From an uncultured Lachnospiraceae bacterium (GTDB lineage: Bacteria; Bacillota; Clostridia; Lachnospirales; Lachnospiraceae), in NCBI GenBank assembly GCA_910584205.1, contig CAJUAA010000012.1, forward strand, positions 26,107-90,106: a DNA stretch of 64,000 nucleotides. The letters run 5' to 3'. Numbering within the stretch: the stretch's first letter is position 1; each line of letters begins with the position of its first letter. The notes beneath the pieces were generated by a model. The model was given only the letters and a program-made list of their open reading frames with translations, was not told the origin of the DNA and made no database searches. Below are positions 25,042 through 32,940 of the stretch, one piece after another. A program made the position numbers and the translations under genes.

Positions 25042-26205
25042 TTATACCAGACCCAGACGAAGCTGCTGCATGAAAGATTCGGTCTGCTGATGCGACTCTT
25101 CCCTGTGCTGCTGCCGCTCCTGCTGCTGCCCGCCGCGGCTCTGCTGCTCCTGCGCATCCTCTCCCGGCTCCCGTTCCGGCTGCTGGGTGTAGATCACGGT
25201 CTCCTCTCCGGTATGCTCCTTCAGGATCCCCGCAAGCTCCGATGCCTTTTCATTCAGAAGTTCCAGCGTCTTCGGATTCGATGCCATGATGGACACGGCC
25301 GCTTTTCCCGCCTCATATTCCAGACGGATCGTCAGCTTCCCAAGAGATACCGGCTCCAGCTCCACCGTCAGTACATGGCTGTCGCCGCTGTTCCTGGACG
25401 GCCACACTTTCGCAAGCTCCTGCGGCAGCTCTTCCACCGTAGACTTCACCACCTGCTCTGTCGTCCCCTCCTGCGCCGTGAAGGTTTCCTTCACCTGCTC
25501 TGTCCTGGTAACGTTCTGTGTGCCGGCTGTGGCCTGGCTCTGCGCTTCTTCGTGAACCACAGGCGCCTCCTGGAAGGCAACCGTCTCTTTCCGGTCATCC
25601 TTTCCTGACTCCGCCGCCTTCACACTGTTTTCCTTCGGCATATGGCTGGCATCTGCTTCCTGTCTGCTGCTCTGCGGCGTCTCCGTCACCTGAACGGCCG
25701 CCTGCTCCGGAACTGCATCGTTCCCGTCAGACTCCATGGCTGCCGCTTCCGGCCTGGTCTGTCCGGATACCTCCGGTGCTTTCACCGGCGTCTCTCCTGA
25801 CACCTGCTGTACCGTCTCGGCCGCTGCTTCCACAACTGCCGCCGCTTCTACCACTGCGGTTTCCGGCTGCACTGCAGGCTCCATAATCTCCGGCTGCACC
25901 ACTGTCTGCTGCAGGATACTCTGCTGAAGTTCCAGCTGCTGCAGATCCACATCCTGAAGTTCTTCGTCCTTCTCCTGCTGTTCCTCTGCCGTTTCGGGCT
26001 TCTTCGGTGCCTCCTGTACCGAATCATCCTGTACCGAATCATCCTGTACCTTTTCCGTATTCTTCGGTGCCTCCGGCTGGACCGGTTCCTGTTTCTGCCA
26101 GAGCAGTTTCATGAAATCATCTCCGGAACCCGCGTTCTGTACCTGACGGGCCGCAGATCTTCCCGGTGCATTGCTTTGCACCTGCAGATTCATGATCTTC
26201 TCCAT
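25042..26205 (-). CDS. fliK: Flagellar hook-length control protein FliK
   Basis: A 387-residue protein with a long low-complexity centre rich in Gln, Glu, Ala, Val and a conserved C-terminal Flg_hook domain (LTVELEPVSLGKLTIRLEY, residues about 275-345), followed by a Gln-rich tail. The centre holds small tandem repeats, such as VQDDSVQDDSVQ and VVEAAAVVEAAA. In known systems the length of the ruler region sets hook length, so repeat changes here could alter it. Placement between fliJ and flgD and GGAGG before the ATG support the call. Confidence 0.88.
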   Translation of the reverse strand: MEKIMNLQVQSNAPGRSAARQVQNAGSGDDFMKLLWQKQEPVQPEAPKNTEKVQDDSVQDDSVQEAPKKPETAEEQQEKDEELQDVDLQQLELQQSILQQTVVQPEIMEPAVQPETAVVEAAAVVEAAAETVQQVSGETPVKAPEVSGQTRPEAAAMESDGNDAVPEQAAVQVTETPQSSRQEADASHMPKENSVKAAESGKDDRKETVAFQEAPVVHEEAQSQATAGTQNVTRTEQVKETFTAQEGTTEQVVKSTVEELPQELAKVWPSRNSGDSHVLTVELEPVSLGKLTIRLEYEAGKAAVSIMASNPKTLELLNEKASELAGILKEHTGEETVIYTQQPEREPGEDAQEQQSRGGQQQERQQHREESHQQTESFMQQLRLGLV

Positions 26206-26289
26206 ACCACGCCTCCTTTCCTTTTATGATATTTATAATCAACAGTCATATATATGACTGTGACTATCCATCCTATGCTATTATATGTA

Positions 26290-26748
26290 TCAGCCTCTGT
26301 GCTGGCGCCTCATCCGGAGCGCCTCATTGGAAACAAATTCTTCCACAAACATCTCATCGGCCTTTGCCACGGCTTTCTGATATTCCCGCAGCTTCCGATC
26401 CTTCAGTTTCTCATATCGGGAGGTATCCACCTTAGCCTGTACCACTTCCTGCTTTTTGGCGTCCTCCTGGCGTCTCAGCACATTTAAACGCTGCTTTTCC
26501 TCATCGATCATCGTCTCCATCCGGCCGATACACATGTCGAAAAGACGATAATCTTCTATGGATGCCTGTGAGCCTTTAATCTGATCAAATTCATTCTCAT
26601 ACCCCACAAGCTCTCTTTTCATTCCCCGGATCTGTTCCTGCTTCCGGTTCACATTCTGCAGGATGACGGCATGCTCCGTCTTCAGGTTATCCAGCACCTG
26701 GGTCTTGTAATCCAGGACCGTTTCCAACCTGTACGCAAATTTTTTCAT
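26290..26748 (-). CDS. fliJ: Flagellar export chaperone/stalk protein FliJ
   Basis: A 152-residue, almost wholly coiled-coil protein starting MKKFAYRLETVLDYK, the usual FliJ opening. GGAGGAG upstream fixes the ATG at 26748; the longer open frame to 26877 lies inside fliI in another frame and has no ribosome site. FliJ links the FliI ATPase ring to FlhA. The gene begins 19 bp after fliI ends. Confidence 0.9.
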   Translation of the reverse strand: MKKFAYRLETVLDYKTQVLDNLKTEHAVILQNVNRKQEQIRGMKRELVGYENEFDQIKGSQASIEDYRLFDMCIGRMETMIDEEKQRLNVLRRQEDAKKQEVVQAKVDTSRYEKLKDRKLREYQKAVAKADEMFVEEFVSNEALRMRRQHRG

Positions 26749-26767
26749 TTTTCCAGCTCCTCCGCAA

Positions 26768-28069
26768 TCAGCCTGTGATTGTCTGCATAATACGCAGAGT
26801 ATCCTCATAAGAAAAACTTTCATCCACTTCCTGCCGCAGGAAATCATTGATCCCGTTGATCTTTTCCACCGCTTCATCCAATGCAGGATTGTTTCCTTTT
26901 TTGTACGCCCCGATGGAGATCAGGTCTGAATTCTTCTGATAGATGCCCAGGATATTTCGAAACCGGGACGCAATCCTCTGATGTTCCTTCGGCACGATCT
27001 CCACCATCAGTCGGGAGATGCTGGCGCCGATATCAATGGCAGGGAAATGGTTCTCATTGGCCAGCTGGCGGCTCAGTACGATATGCCCGTCCACAATACC
27101 GCGGACCGTATCGGATATGGGTTCATTGGTGTCGTCGCCTTCCACAAGAACTGTATATATACCTGTGATGGACCCTTTGTCAAAATTCCCGCTTCTTTCC
27201 AGAAGCTTCGGGAACTCCGCATAGATGGACGGAGTATATCCTCTTGCAATCGGCGGCTCTCCGATCGCAAGCCCGATCTCACGCTGAGCCATTGCATATC
27301 TGGTCAGGGAGTCCATCATCAAAAGCACATCCAGTCCCTGGTCCTTGAAATATTCCGCAATAGTCGTTGCCACCAGCGGACACTTCATACGCAGCATGGC
27401 CGGCTGGTCCGAGGTTGCCACCACCAGAATGGAGCGTCTCATCCCTTCCTCGCCCAGATCCTTTTCCACAAATTCCAGCACCTCTCTGCCACGCTCTCCC
27501 ACCAGTGCGATGACATTGATATCTGCCTTGACATTCCGGGCAATCATACCCATCAGTGTACTTTTTCCCACGCCGGAGCCTGCGAAGATCCCGATCCTCT
27601 GTCCCTTGCCGATGGTGTTCAGCCCATCGATGGCCTTCACTCCGAATTCCAGCCGTTCCCTGATAGGCGGGCGGCTCAGCGGATTGATGTAGGGACTGTT
27701 GACCGTATAATACCGGGTAGGCAAAAAAGGCTCCTTCCCGTCTATGGGTTCTCCCAGAGCGTTGATGATCCTTCCTCTCAGGAAATCTCCCACCGGTACC
27801 TTCAGCCGGCGTCTCGTATTGCGCACAAAACTGCCGGATGCAATGCCGCTTGTGGCCTCATAAGTCATCAGCTGGATCTTTCCATCCTTAAACCCGACCA
27901 CCTCCGCCGGCATCTGGCGGTTCTGCTCCTCATTGTAGATCATGACGATATCGCCGATGCTCGACCGTCCTCCGGAAGCTTCCATGGACATTCCCACCAC
28001 ATTTTCAATTTTTCCGATATGGCTGACCGTCTCGGATTTGCTGATCAGCTGCGGGATCTTTTCAAACAT
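26768..28069 (-). CDS. fliI: Flagellum-specific ATPase FliI
   Basis: A 433-residue F1-beta-like ATPase. Walker A is GIFAGSGVGKST, Walker B region DVLLMMDSLTRYAMAQREIG, and GYTPSIYAEFPKLLERSG is the T3SS ATPase signature. It energises export with FliH and FliJ, whose genes flank it; fliH ends three bases upstream. Confidence 0.96.
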   Translation of the reverse strand: MFEKIPQLISKSETVSHIGKIENVVGMSMEASGGRSSIGDIVMIYNEEQNRQMPAEVVGFKDGKIQLMTYEATSGIASGSFVRNTRRRLKVPVGDFLRGRIINALGEPIDGKEPFLPTRYYTVNSPYINPLSRPPIRERLEFGVKAIDGLNTIGKGQRIGIFAGSGVGKSTLMGMIARNVKADINVIALVGERGREVLEFVEKDLGEEGMRRSILVVATSDQPAMLRMKCPLVATTIAEYFKDQGLDVLLMMDSLTRYAMAQREIGLAIGEPPIARGYTPSIYAEFPKLLERSGNFDKGSITGIYTVLVEGDDTNEPISDTVRGIVDGHIVLSRQLANENHFPAIDIGASISRLMVEIVPKEHQRIASRFRNILGIYQKNSDLISIGAYKKGNNPALDEAVEKINGINDFLRQEVDESFSYEDTLRIMQTITG

Positions 28070-28072
28070 AGG

Positions 28073-28891
28073 CTACACTCTCACATTTTCCAGGATATCC
28101 TTGATGTTTTCCATCTGTGTGTTGACGCTCACATCCACAATCTCTTCCGGCATCTCTATGATGCAGTTGCCGTTATCTTCCTTATTCATGACGATAAATT
28201 TAATATTATCGGACAGGTGGGACAGTTCATCGATGACGTCCGCATCTGCTTCCATCATCATATCGTAGTCCCCTTTATCTATGTAGATCTTGACCCATGC
28301 AGTCTTCTTCAGCTTCTCCGTGGCGGATATAATCATCTGACGGATGACCTCTCCGCTGGAACGCAGGCTGATCTGGATCACCTTCTCCGCTATGGCGATG
28401 GCGCATTCCTTCAGTTCGTCAAGGTAATTGCGAAGGCACCGTTCCTTTGCCTCTTCCACGGACCGGAGCGCCCGGTTCATGTTCTCTTCAAACACCTGCA
28501 GACGCTGCTCATATTCCATCCTGCACTCGCCCTGGGCCTTTTTTCTGGCCTCCTCATAGCCGGTCTGATAACCTGCGCGGTATCCCGTCTCCCGGGCTTT
28601 CTCAAATTCCGCCTCAGCCGCTCTTCTGGCGCCTTTCAAGATCTCTTCCGCTTCCCGGTTTGCTCCTTTCAGCACCTGGTCCGCTTCGTCCAGCATTGCC
28701 TGCACGGCTTCTCTGTCCACTTCCGCGATCTCTTTCGGCGGAGGGAGCAGTATCTCTTCTTCCCCTGCTTCCGGCTCCGCTTCTTCCACAGGCAGTCCCT
28801 CTTTTGTAACCCGCGGAAATACGGCGCGCTCCGGTTCGACGATCCGTCTGCTTACCGTAGTCTCAGCCGGAGGGACGTACAGTTCTATCAT
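28073..28891 (-). CDS. fliH: Flagellar export ATPase regulator FliH
   Basis: A 272-residue protein: an acidic N-terminus (EEILLPPPKEIAEVDREA), a long Ala/Glu/Arg coiled coil about residues 60-140 that includes GYRAGYQTGYEEAR, and the C-terminal FliH/HrpE domain (ECAIAIAEKVIQISLRSSGE). The start has no good ribosome site and no alternative start codon upstream in frame. It lies 37 bp after fliG. Confidence 0.88.
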   Translation of the reverse strand: MIELYVPPAETTVSRRIVEPERAVFPRVTKEGLPVEEAEPEAGEEEILLPPPKEIAEVDREAVQAMLDEADQVLKGANREAEEILKGARRAAEAEFEKARETGYRAGYQTGYEEARKKAQGECRMEYEQRLQVFEENMNRALRSVEEAKERCLRNYLDELKECAIAIAEKVIQISLRSSGEVIRQMIISATEKLKKTAWVKIYIDKGDYDMMMEADADVIDELSHLSDNIKFIVMNKEDNGNCIIEMPEEIVDVSVNTQMENIKDILENVRV

Positions 28892-28928
28892 GCTGACCGC
28901 AGATGCATCTGATCTTTTAATAACACGG

Positions 28929-29999
28929 TTAGATGATAATATCGTCGTCCTCTCCTCCCTTCTTGACCATGACTTCTCCCTGTTCCTCCAGACGGCGGAT
29001 CACATTGACAATACGCTGCTGCGCCTCTTCCACATCCTTCAGCTTCACGTGAGAAGTAATCTCCATGTCTGCCCGGACCGAATCCGCCATACGCTTGGAC
29101 ATGTTGTTGAAGAAAATTGCCTTCATATCCTCCGAAGCATTCTTCAGGGCAAGCACCACATCTTTGCTATCGCAGTCACGGACAAAGCGCTGTACAGATC
29201 TGTCGTCCATATCCAGGATGTTTTCGAACACGAACATCTTGTCGCGGATATCCTGTGCCAGTTCCGGATTGCTTTTATTCAGCTGATCAAAGAGCTTTCT
29301 CTCTGTACTGCGGTCGATGTTGTTCATCATATCGGCAACGAAATCCACACCGCCAAGGCTCATGTTATCCTCACTGGTAATGATTGTTGCAAACTTCCGT
29401 TTCATCTCTTCTTCTACGATACTGATCGCTTCCGGCGAGACGCGGTCCATGTGCGCCATGCCTTCCACGACGGCAAGACGCTTCTCATCCGACAGCTGCT
29501 CCAGAATACGGGCTGCCTGCATAGGATCCATATAGGCCATGATCAGGGCGATCACCTGCGGCCTCTCGTTCTGAAGGATCGACAGCAATGCCTGGGGATC
29601 TCCTTTCATAAAGAAGTTGAACGGCTTGGACTGCAGCGTCTTCGATACCTTCTCCAGAAGGTTTCTCGCCGTCGACTCGCCAAACGCCTTCTCCAGTACG
29701 TTTCTCGCATAGTCAAGACCTCCATCCGTCATCATCTTATGTGTCAGGCAAAGCTTATAGAACTCATCCAGTGTTGACTCCACCTGATTGTTCGTGGTTT
29801 TGCCCAGCTTTGCCACCTCGTATGTAAGGTCTTCGATGTCCTGCTCATTCAGATATTTATAAATCTGGGACGCCCGGTCAGCTCCGAGGGAAACGACAAC
29901 CAGAGCCGCTTTGCTCCTTACGTCAGTTAAAACGTCTTCGCCTGCGCCTGCGCTATTTTCGACCGCCGCTGCTGCCGCCGCCTTTTCTGCTGCTGCCAT
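28929..29999 (-). CDS. fliG: Flagellar motor switch protein FliG
   Basis: A 356-residue FliG with N-terminal FliF-binding, middle and C-terminal torque domains (MFVFENILDMDDRSVQRFVR; DVVLALKNASEDMKAIFFNNM). It starts with an unusual Ala-rich extension (MAAAEKAAAAAAVE) before the normal VRSKAALVVVSLGADRA. A strong GGAGGA site precedes the ATG, which lies inside fliF, so the two genes overlap by 47 bp in different frames. Confidence 0.94.
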   Translation of the reverse strand: MAAAEKAAAAAAVENSAGAGEDVLTDVRSKAALVVVSLGADRASQIYKYLNEQDIEDLTYEVAKLGKTTNNQVESTLDEFYKLCLTHKMMTDGGLDYARNVLEKAFGESTARNLLEKVSKTLQSKPFNFFMKGDPQALLSILQNERPQVIALIMAYMDPMQAARILEQLSDEKRLAVVEGMAHMDRVSPEAISIVEEEMKRKFATIITSEDNMSLGGVDFVADMMNNIDRSTERKLFDQLNKSNPELAQDIRDKMFVFENILDMDDRSVQRFVRDCDSKDVVLALKNASEDMKAIFFNNMSKRMADSVRADMEITSHVKLKDVEEAQQRIVNVIRRLEEQGEVMVKKGGEDDDIII

Positions 30000-31665
30000 C
30001 TAAATCCTCCTCTCCTCTGAGCCAGCTCTGCACCAGTTTCGCCGCAATCTGCGGATTCTGGTCTACAAACTCGCCGATGTTCTGTTTCAGACGCATGCTC
30101 CTCTGCATACGAAGATTCAGAATCTCTTCACTGTTATTCAGGTCATCGTCATCATCCAATCCAAGATCCGCTGCGGACGGGCTTCCTTCCTCCAGTCCCA
30201 GATCGCTTGCGGAAAGCTGATCTCCGCCTTCGAAATCGTCCTCCTCCGGTTCGCCGCCTTTCTTCTTACGTCTCCTGCGGAGCAGAAGGAACAGCAGAAG
30301 CAGAAGGATCAAAAGGATCCCCGCAATGATCGCAATCAAAAGCGGAAGCGGAACCATGGTCGTAATCACGCCCCACGCGTTGTCCGGCGGGTTGACGATC
30401 GGCTCATTGGTAATCTCGGACGGCGAACGGACGATGGTAATCTTGTCGTTGGCCTCCAGCACATCGATACCCGACGAATTCGCCACCAGACGGATCAGAT
30501 CCTCCTGGGGCACTGTCGTATCATTGGTCAGGATCACGATACCCACCGTTGTATCTTCCAGGATACCCGGATCGATCTGACGCTGTTCTTTTACCATATT
30601 ATACAGCCAGGTTCTGGATGCGCTCCCGTTATTGTAACCTTCTACTTCCTCTCCGGTTCCGTCGTCATTGGTATATCTGGGCGCATCTGCATCGGCATCT
30701 GTACCAACCACGCCTCCGGCGCTGCCCGCCGTGGTCTGGGAGGATTCGTTCATCACATCCTCCTGCTCCAGAAGTCCGCTCTTATCCTCCTCATTGATCT
30801 TCTCCGGGGTAGAATACTCCACGCTCTCCTGGATGAGTTTCTCCATATTGATGGTTCCGCGGACGGATACCGCCACATTTTCCACGCCATACAGCTTGCC
30901 CAGCACATTCCTGATATTGGCGGCGATACTGTTCTCCACCATCTCGGTCAGGCCAACCATGTCTGCCGTAACCGAGCTGCTGCCTTCCGTATCGCTTCCG
31001 ACCTCAGCCATGGTCGTGCCGTCAAGGACGACCACCTCTGTGAAATTCATCCCGCGCACCGCATGGGAAATCAGGTGCTTTACCGCCTGTGCCTTCTCTT
31101 CCGTCAGGGTTTCCCCATTCCGCATGGTCACGACTACAGACGCGGAAGCCCCCTGCTCCGTATTGTCTTCCAGCACATAACGCCGTTCGGAAGCTTCCGC
31201 AATATTGACTCTTGCCTCCTGAACGCCGTCAAAGGACCGTATTGTTGCACCCAAACGGTCCTGAAGCTCATACAAAGTAATCTGTTTTTTGTCCGACTCC
31301 GTCGTCATGAGTCCTGTGTGGTCCAGATACATTTTGTAGGCAAAACCATTCTTCGGATAGCCCTGAACCAGCAGCCTGCCCCTTGTGGCCTCCACCACAT
31401 CCGCCGGAACCTTTATAGTCCCGTCCGACGCGTCATATTTATAATCGATCGACTCATTTTGAAGAAGAACGCCGATATCCTGTGCCTCTTCCTGACTCAA
31501 TCCTGTAAACAGGTCGCTGTATTCCGAATTCGCACCAAATTTCAGCACGGCAATTGCGATCAGCGCGATGGCCAGCGTTCCAGCCGCGATCGCGATCACA
31601 AGCTTCCGTGTCTTCTCCGGTACATTCTTCCAGCTTTCTTTCATATTCTGAATTCGCTCTTGCAC
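29953..31665 (-). CDS. fliF: Flagellar MS-ring protein FliF
   Basis: A 570-residue double-pass membrane protein: TM1 near residues 20-43, ring-building motifs (SDLFTGLSQEEAQDIGVLLQ; PKNGFAYKMYLDHTGLMTT), TM2 near 435-460 (LPLLIAIIAGILLILLLLLF), and a cytoplasmic C-terminus for FliG binding (QIAAKLVQSWLRGEED). The last 15 residues are a low-complexity Gly/Ser/Lys tail, mostly the part that overlaps the start of fliG. It lies 82 bp after fliE. Confidence 0.94.
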   Translation of the reverse strand: MQERIQNMKESWKNVPEKTRKLVIAIAAGTLAIALIAIAVLKFGANSEYSDLFTGLSQEEAQDIGVLLQNESIDYKYDASDGTIKVPADVVEATRGRLLVQGYPKNGFAYKMYLDHTGLMTTESDKKQITLYELQDRLGATIRSFDGVQEARVNIAEASERRYVLEDNTEQGASASVVVTMRNGETLTEEKAQAVKHLISHAVRGMNFTEVVVLDGTTMAEVGSDTEGSSSVTADMVGLTEMVENSIAANIRNVLGKLYGVENVAVSVRGTINMEKLIQESVEYSTPEKINEEDKSGLLEQEDVMNESSQTTAGSAGGVVGTDADADAPRYTNDDGTGEEVEGYNNGSASRTWLYNMVKEQRQIDPGILEDTTVGIVILTNDTTVPQEDLIRLVANSSGIDVLEANDKITIVRSPSEITNEPIVNPPDNAWGVITTMVPLPLLIAIIAGILLILLLLLFLLLRRRRKKKGGEPEEDDFEGGDQLSASDLGLEEGSPSAADLGLDDDDDLNNSEEILNLRMQRSMRLKQNIGEFVDQNPQIAAKLVQSWLRGEEDLDGSSRKGGGSSGGRK

Positions 31666-31747
31666 TTACTCATCCAACCTTCTGCCATTTTTAAAATCCC
31701 CGGACAGAGAGAGCCATGCAGCCCGCAGCCGCCGGATATCCTGTTCC

Positions 31748-32086
31748 TTATACGTTGATCTTAATCAGCTCATTGTACGATTCCAGCGTCTTGTTCCGCA
31801 GGGTAAGCAGCGTATCAACGGTAAATCCTGCCTTGGCTTCCGCGATCGGCAACGTATGTGCATCGTCAAGCTGCCCTGTGGAAAGAAGGTACTGCTTCGT
31901 TTCCACATCCGCCTGAGTCTCCTTCACCTGATTCACAACACTTTTGAATATATCTCCAAACAGCGAGGTTCCGTCACCGGCCACTCCCTCCTGGCCCTGG
32001 AGCCCTGCGCCTCTGGTGCTGCCGATACTGCCGATATTCCCAATATTTGCCCACGGTGTCATGGGAACTATGAATTCTGTCTCCAT
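31748..32086 (-). CDS. fliE: Flagellar hook-basal body complex protein FliE
   Basis: A 112-residue FliE with the C-terminal signature KAGFTVDTLLTLRNKTLESY and ELIKINV; the first 45 residues are Gly-rich and poorly conserved. FliE joins the MS ring to the rod. An AGAGGAT site precedes the ATG. In contrast to related operons, flgC is not directly upstream, and flgB is separated from fliE by 150 bp with a terminator. Confidence 0.92.
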   Translation of the reverse strand: METEFIVPMTPWANIGNIGSIGSTRGAGLQGQEGVAGDGTSLFGDIFKSVVNQVKETQADVETKQYLLSTGQLDDAHTLPIAEAKAGFTVDTLLTLRNKTLESYNELIKINV

Positions 32087-32104
32087 CTCTTATCCTCTTC
32101 TTCT

Positions 32105-32133
32105 TTTTTAATCTATAATCGCGGCTCTGTCAA
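32105..32133 (-). promoter_or_regulatory. Weak promoter candidate for fliE
   Basis: A perfect -35 hexamer TTGACA (minus strand, 32128-32133) lies between the flgB-fliE terminator and fliE. The best -10 at 16-17 bp spacing is only TTAAAA or TAAAAA. It could restart transcription after the terminator; the weak -10 keeps this uncertain. Confidence 0.3.
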
Positions 32134-32167
32134 TGGATATGCATACCATTTCAGAGCGGCGCCACAC

Positions 32168-32206
32168 AAAAAAACGCCTCTTCGTCTCCTCCAGAGGCAT
32201 CTTTTT
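32168..32206 (-). terminator. Intrinsic terminator between flgB and fliE
   Basis: Minus strand GATGCCTCT, 11-nt loop, AGAGGCG, then TTTTTTT. The stem is six to seven pairs with a long T run, and the plus strand also ends in CTTTTTAC, so it is nearly bidirectional. It sits directly after flgB in a position where a flagellar operon would be expected to be continuous. Confidence 0.7.
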
Positions 32207-32236
32207 ACTTGTCCATGCCGTCGCGCTCATCCGGCA

Positions 32237-32629
32237 TCAAAATGAACGCACTGCGCTCTTCAGTCTGCTGATATCATTATTGAAAGAACTCAGAAGATAC
32301 TGATATTCATACGCAGTACGAACCAGCTCCACCTGTTCCTGATCCATATCCACGTTGTTGCCGTCCAGCTTTGTGGACTCGGATCTGGTTGTATGAAGCG
32401 CAAATCGTGACGATTCAATTGCTTCTGATACCGCCCTCCTCGGCGTACGTGAAGCAGAACTTGCTTCCGATAGTTTTTTATTCAGCTCATCCTCAAAAGT
32501 TATGTACTGAGACTTGAATCCCGGTGTATCATTGTTGGTTATGTTGTTCAGCGTGATCTGCTGCCTGCCCCAGAGATAGTCAAGCACTCTCTCGGTCAAC
32601 GCAATGCCGTTTCCATATATACCCGACAT
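32237..32629 (-). CDS. flgB: Flagellar basal-body rod protein FlgB
   Basis: A 130-residue FlgB: LGRRQ-type N-terminus (ALTERVLDYLWGRQQITLNN), ITNNDTPGFKSQYITFED, and the C-terminal VRTAYEYQYLLSSFNNDISR-like helix (residues about 105-125). GGAGG seven bases upstream selects the ATG at 32629 over a TTG at 32644. It is the first gene behind the operon promoter at 32722-32750 and is followed by an intrinsic terminator rather than by flgC. Confidence 0.92.
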   Translation of the reverse strand: MSGIYGNGIALTERVLDYLWGRQQITLNNITNNDTPGFKSQYITFEDELNKKLSEASSASRTPRRAVSEAIESSRFALHTTRSESTKLDGNNVDMDQEQVELVRTAYEYQYLLSSFNNDISRLKSAVRSF

Positions 32630-32721
32630 ACCCATTCCTCCCAATCTTCCATATTTTCATCCCTGCCGTATAATGTTCCATATAGCGGACATGATAATTC
32701 ACCATAAATTCATACGCTATT

Positions 32722-32750
32722 ATCATACCATCACTTTGTAATAAAATCAA
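32722..32750 (-). promoter_or_regulatory. Sigma-A promoter of the fla/che operon
   Basis: Minus strand TTGATT (32745-32750), 17 bp, TATGAT (32722-32727), about 95 bp ahead of flgB. The 311 bp between flgB and the chemoreceptor gene holds this promoter, AT-rich upstream sequence that could act as an UP element (around 32755-32790), and the terminator at 32883-32920. I see no gene in it. Confidence 0.75.
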
Positions 32751-32882
32751 GAATTATAAAATATTTTGTGATTTTTCACACCGTTTTAACCTTTTCATTC
32801 TTTCGACAATTCCATAAAACGACCCGTTATTTACATAATCCGGAAAAAAATCGCCTCTTTTCTGCATAATTCTCACAAGAAA

Positions 32883-32920
32883 AGCAGATTCCACAGACAA
32901 TCAGTCCGTGGGATCTGCTC
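32883..32920 (-). terminator. Terminator after the chemoreceptor pair
   Basis: Minus strand AGCAGATCCCACGGAC, 5-nt loop, GTCTGTGGAATCTGCT followed by TTTCTTG: a 16-bp stem with two mismatches or wobbles. It lies 20 bp after the stop of the CZB chemoreceptor gene and insulates the fla/che operon promoter. Confidence 0.8.
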
Positions 32921-32940
32921 TTGTGTACTCTGCGCTGCCT

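Noticed and set aside
26981..28912. A 643-codon open frame on the plus strand
   Set aside because: It lies exactly opposite fliI and fliH, whose motifs are unmistakable, and its translation is His/Arg/Leu-rich with no domain. It is a shadow frame.
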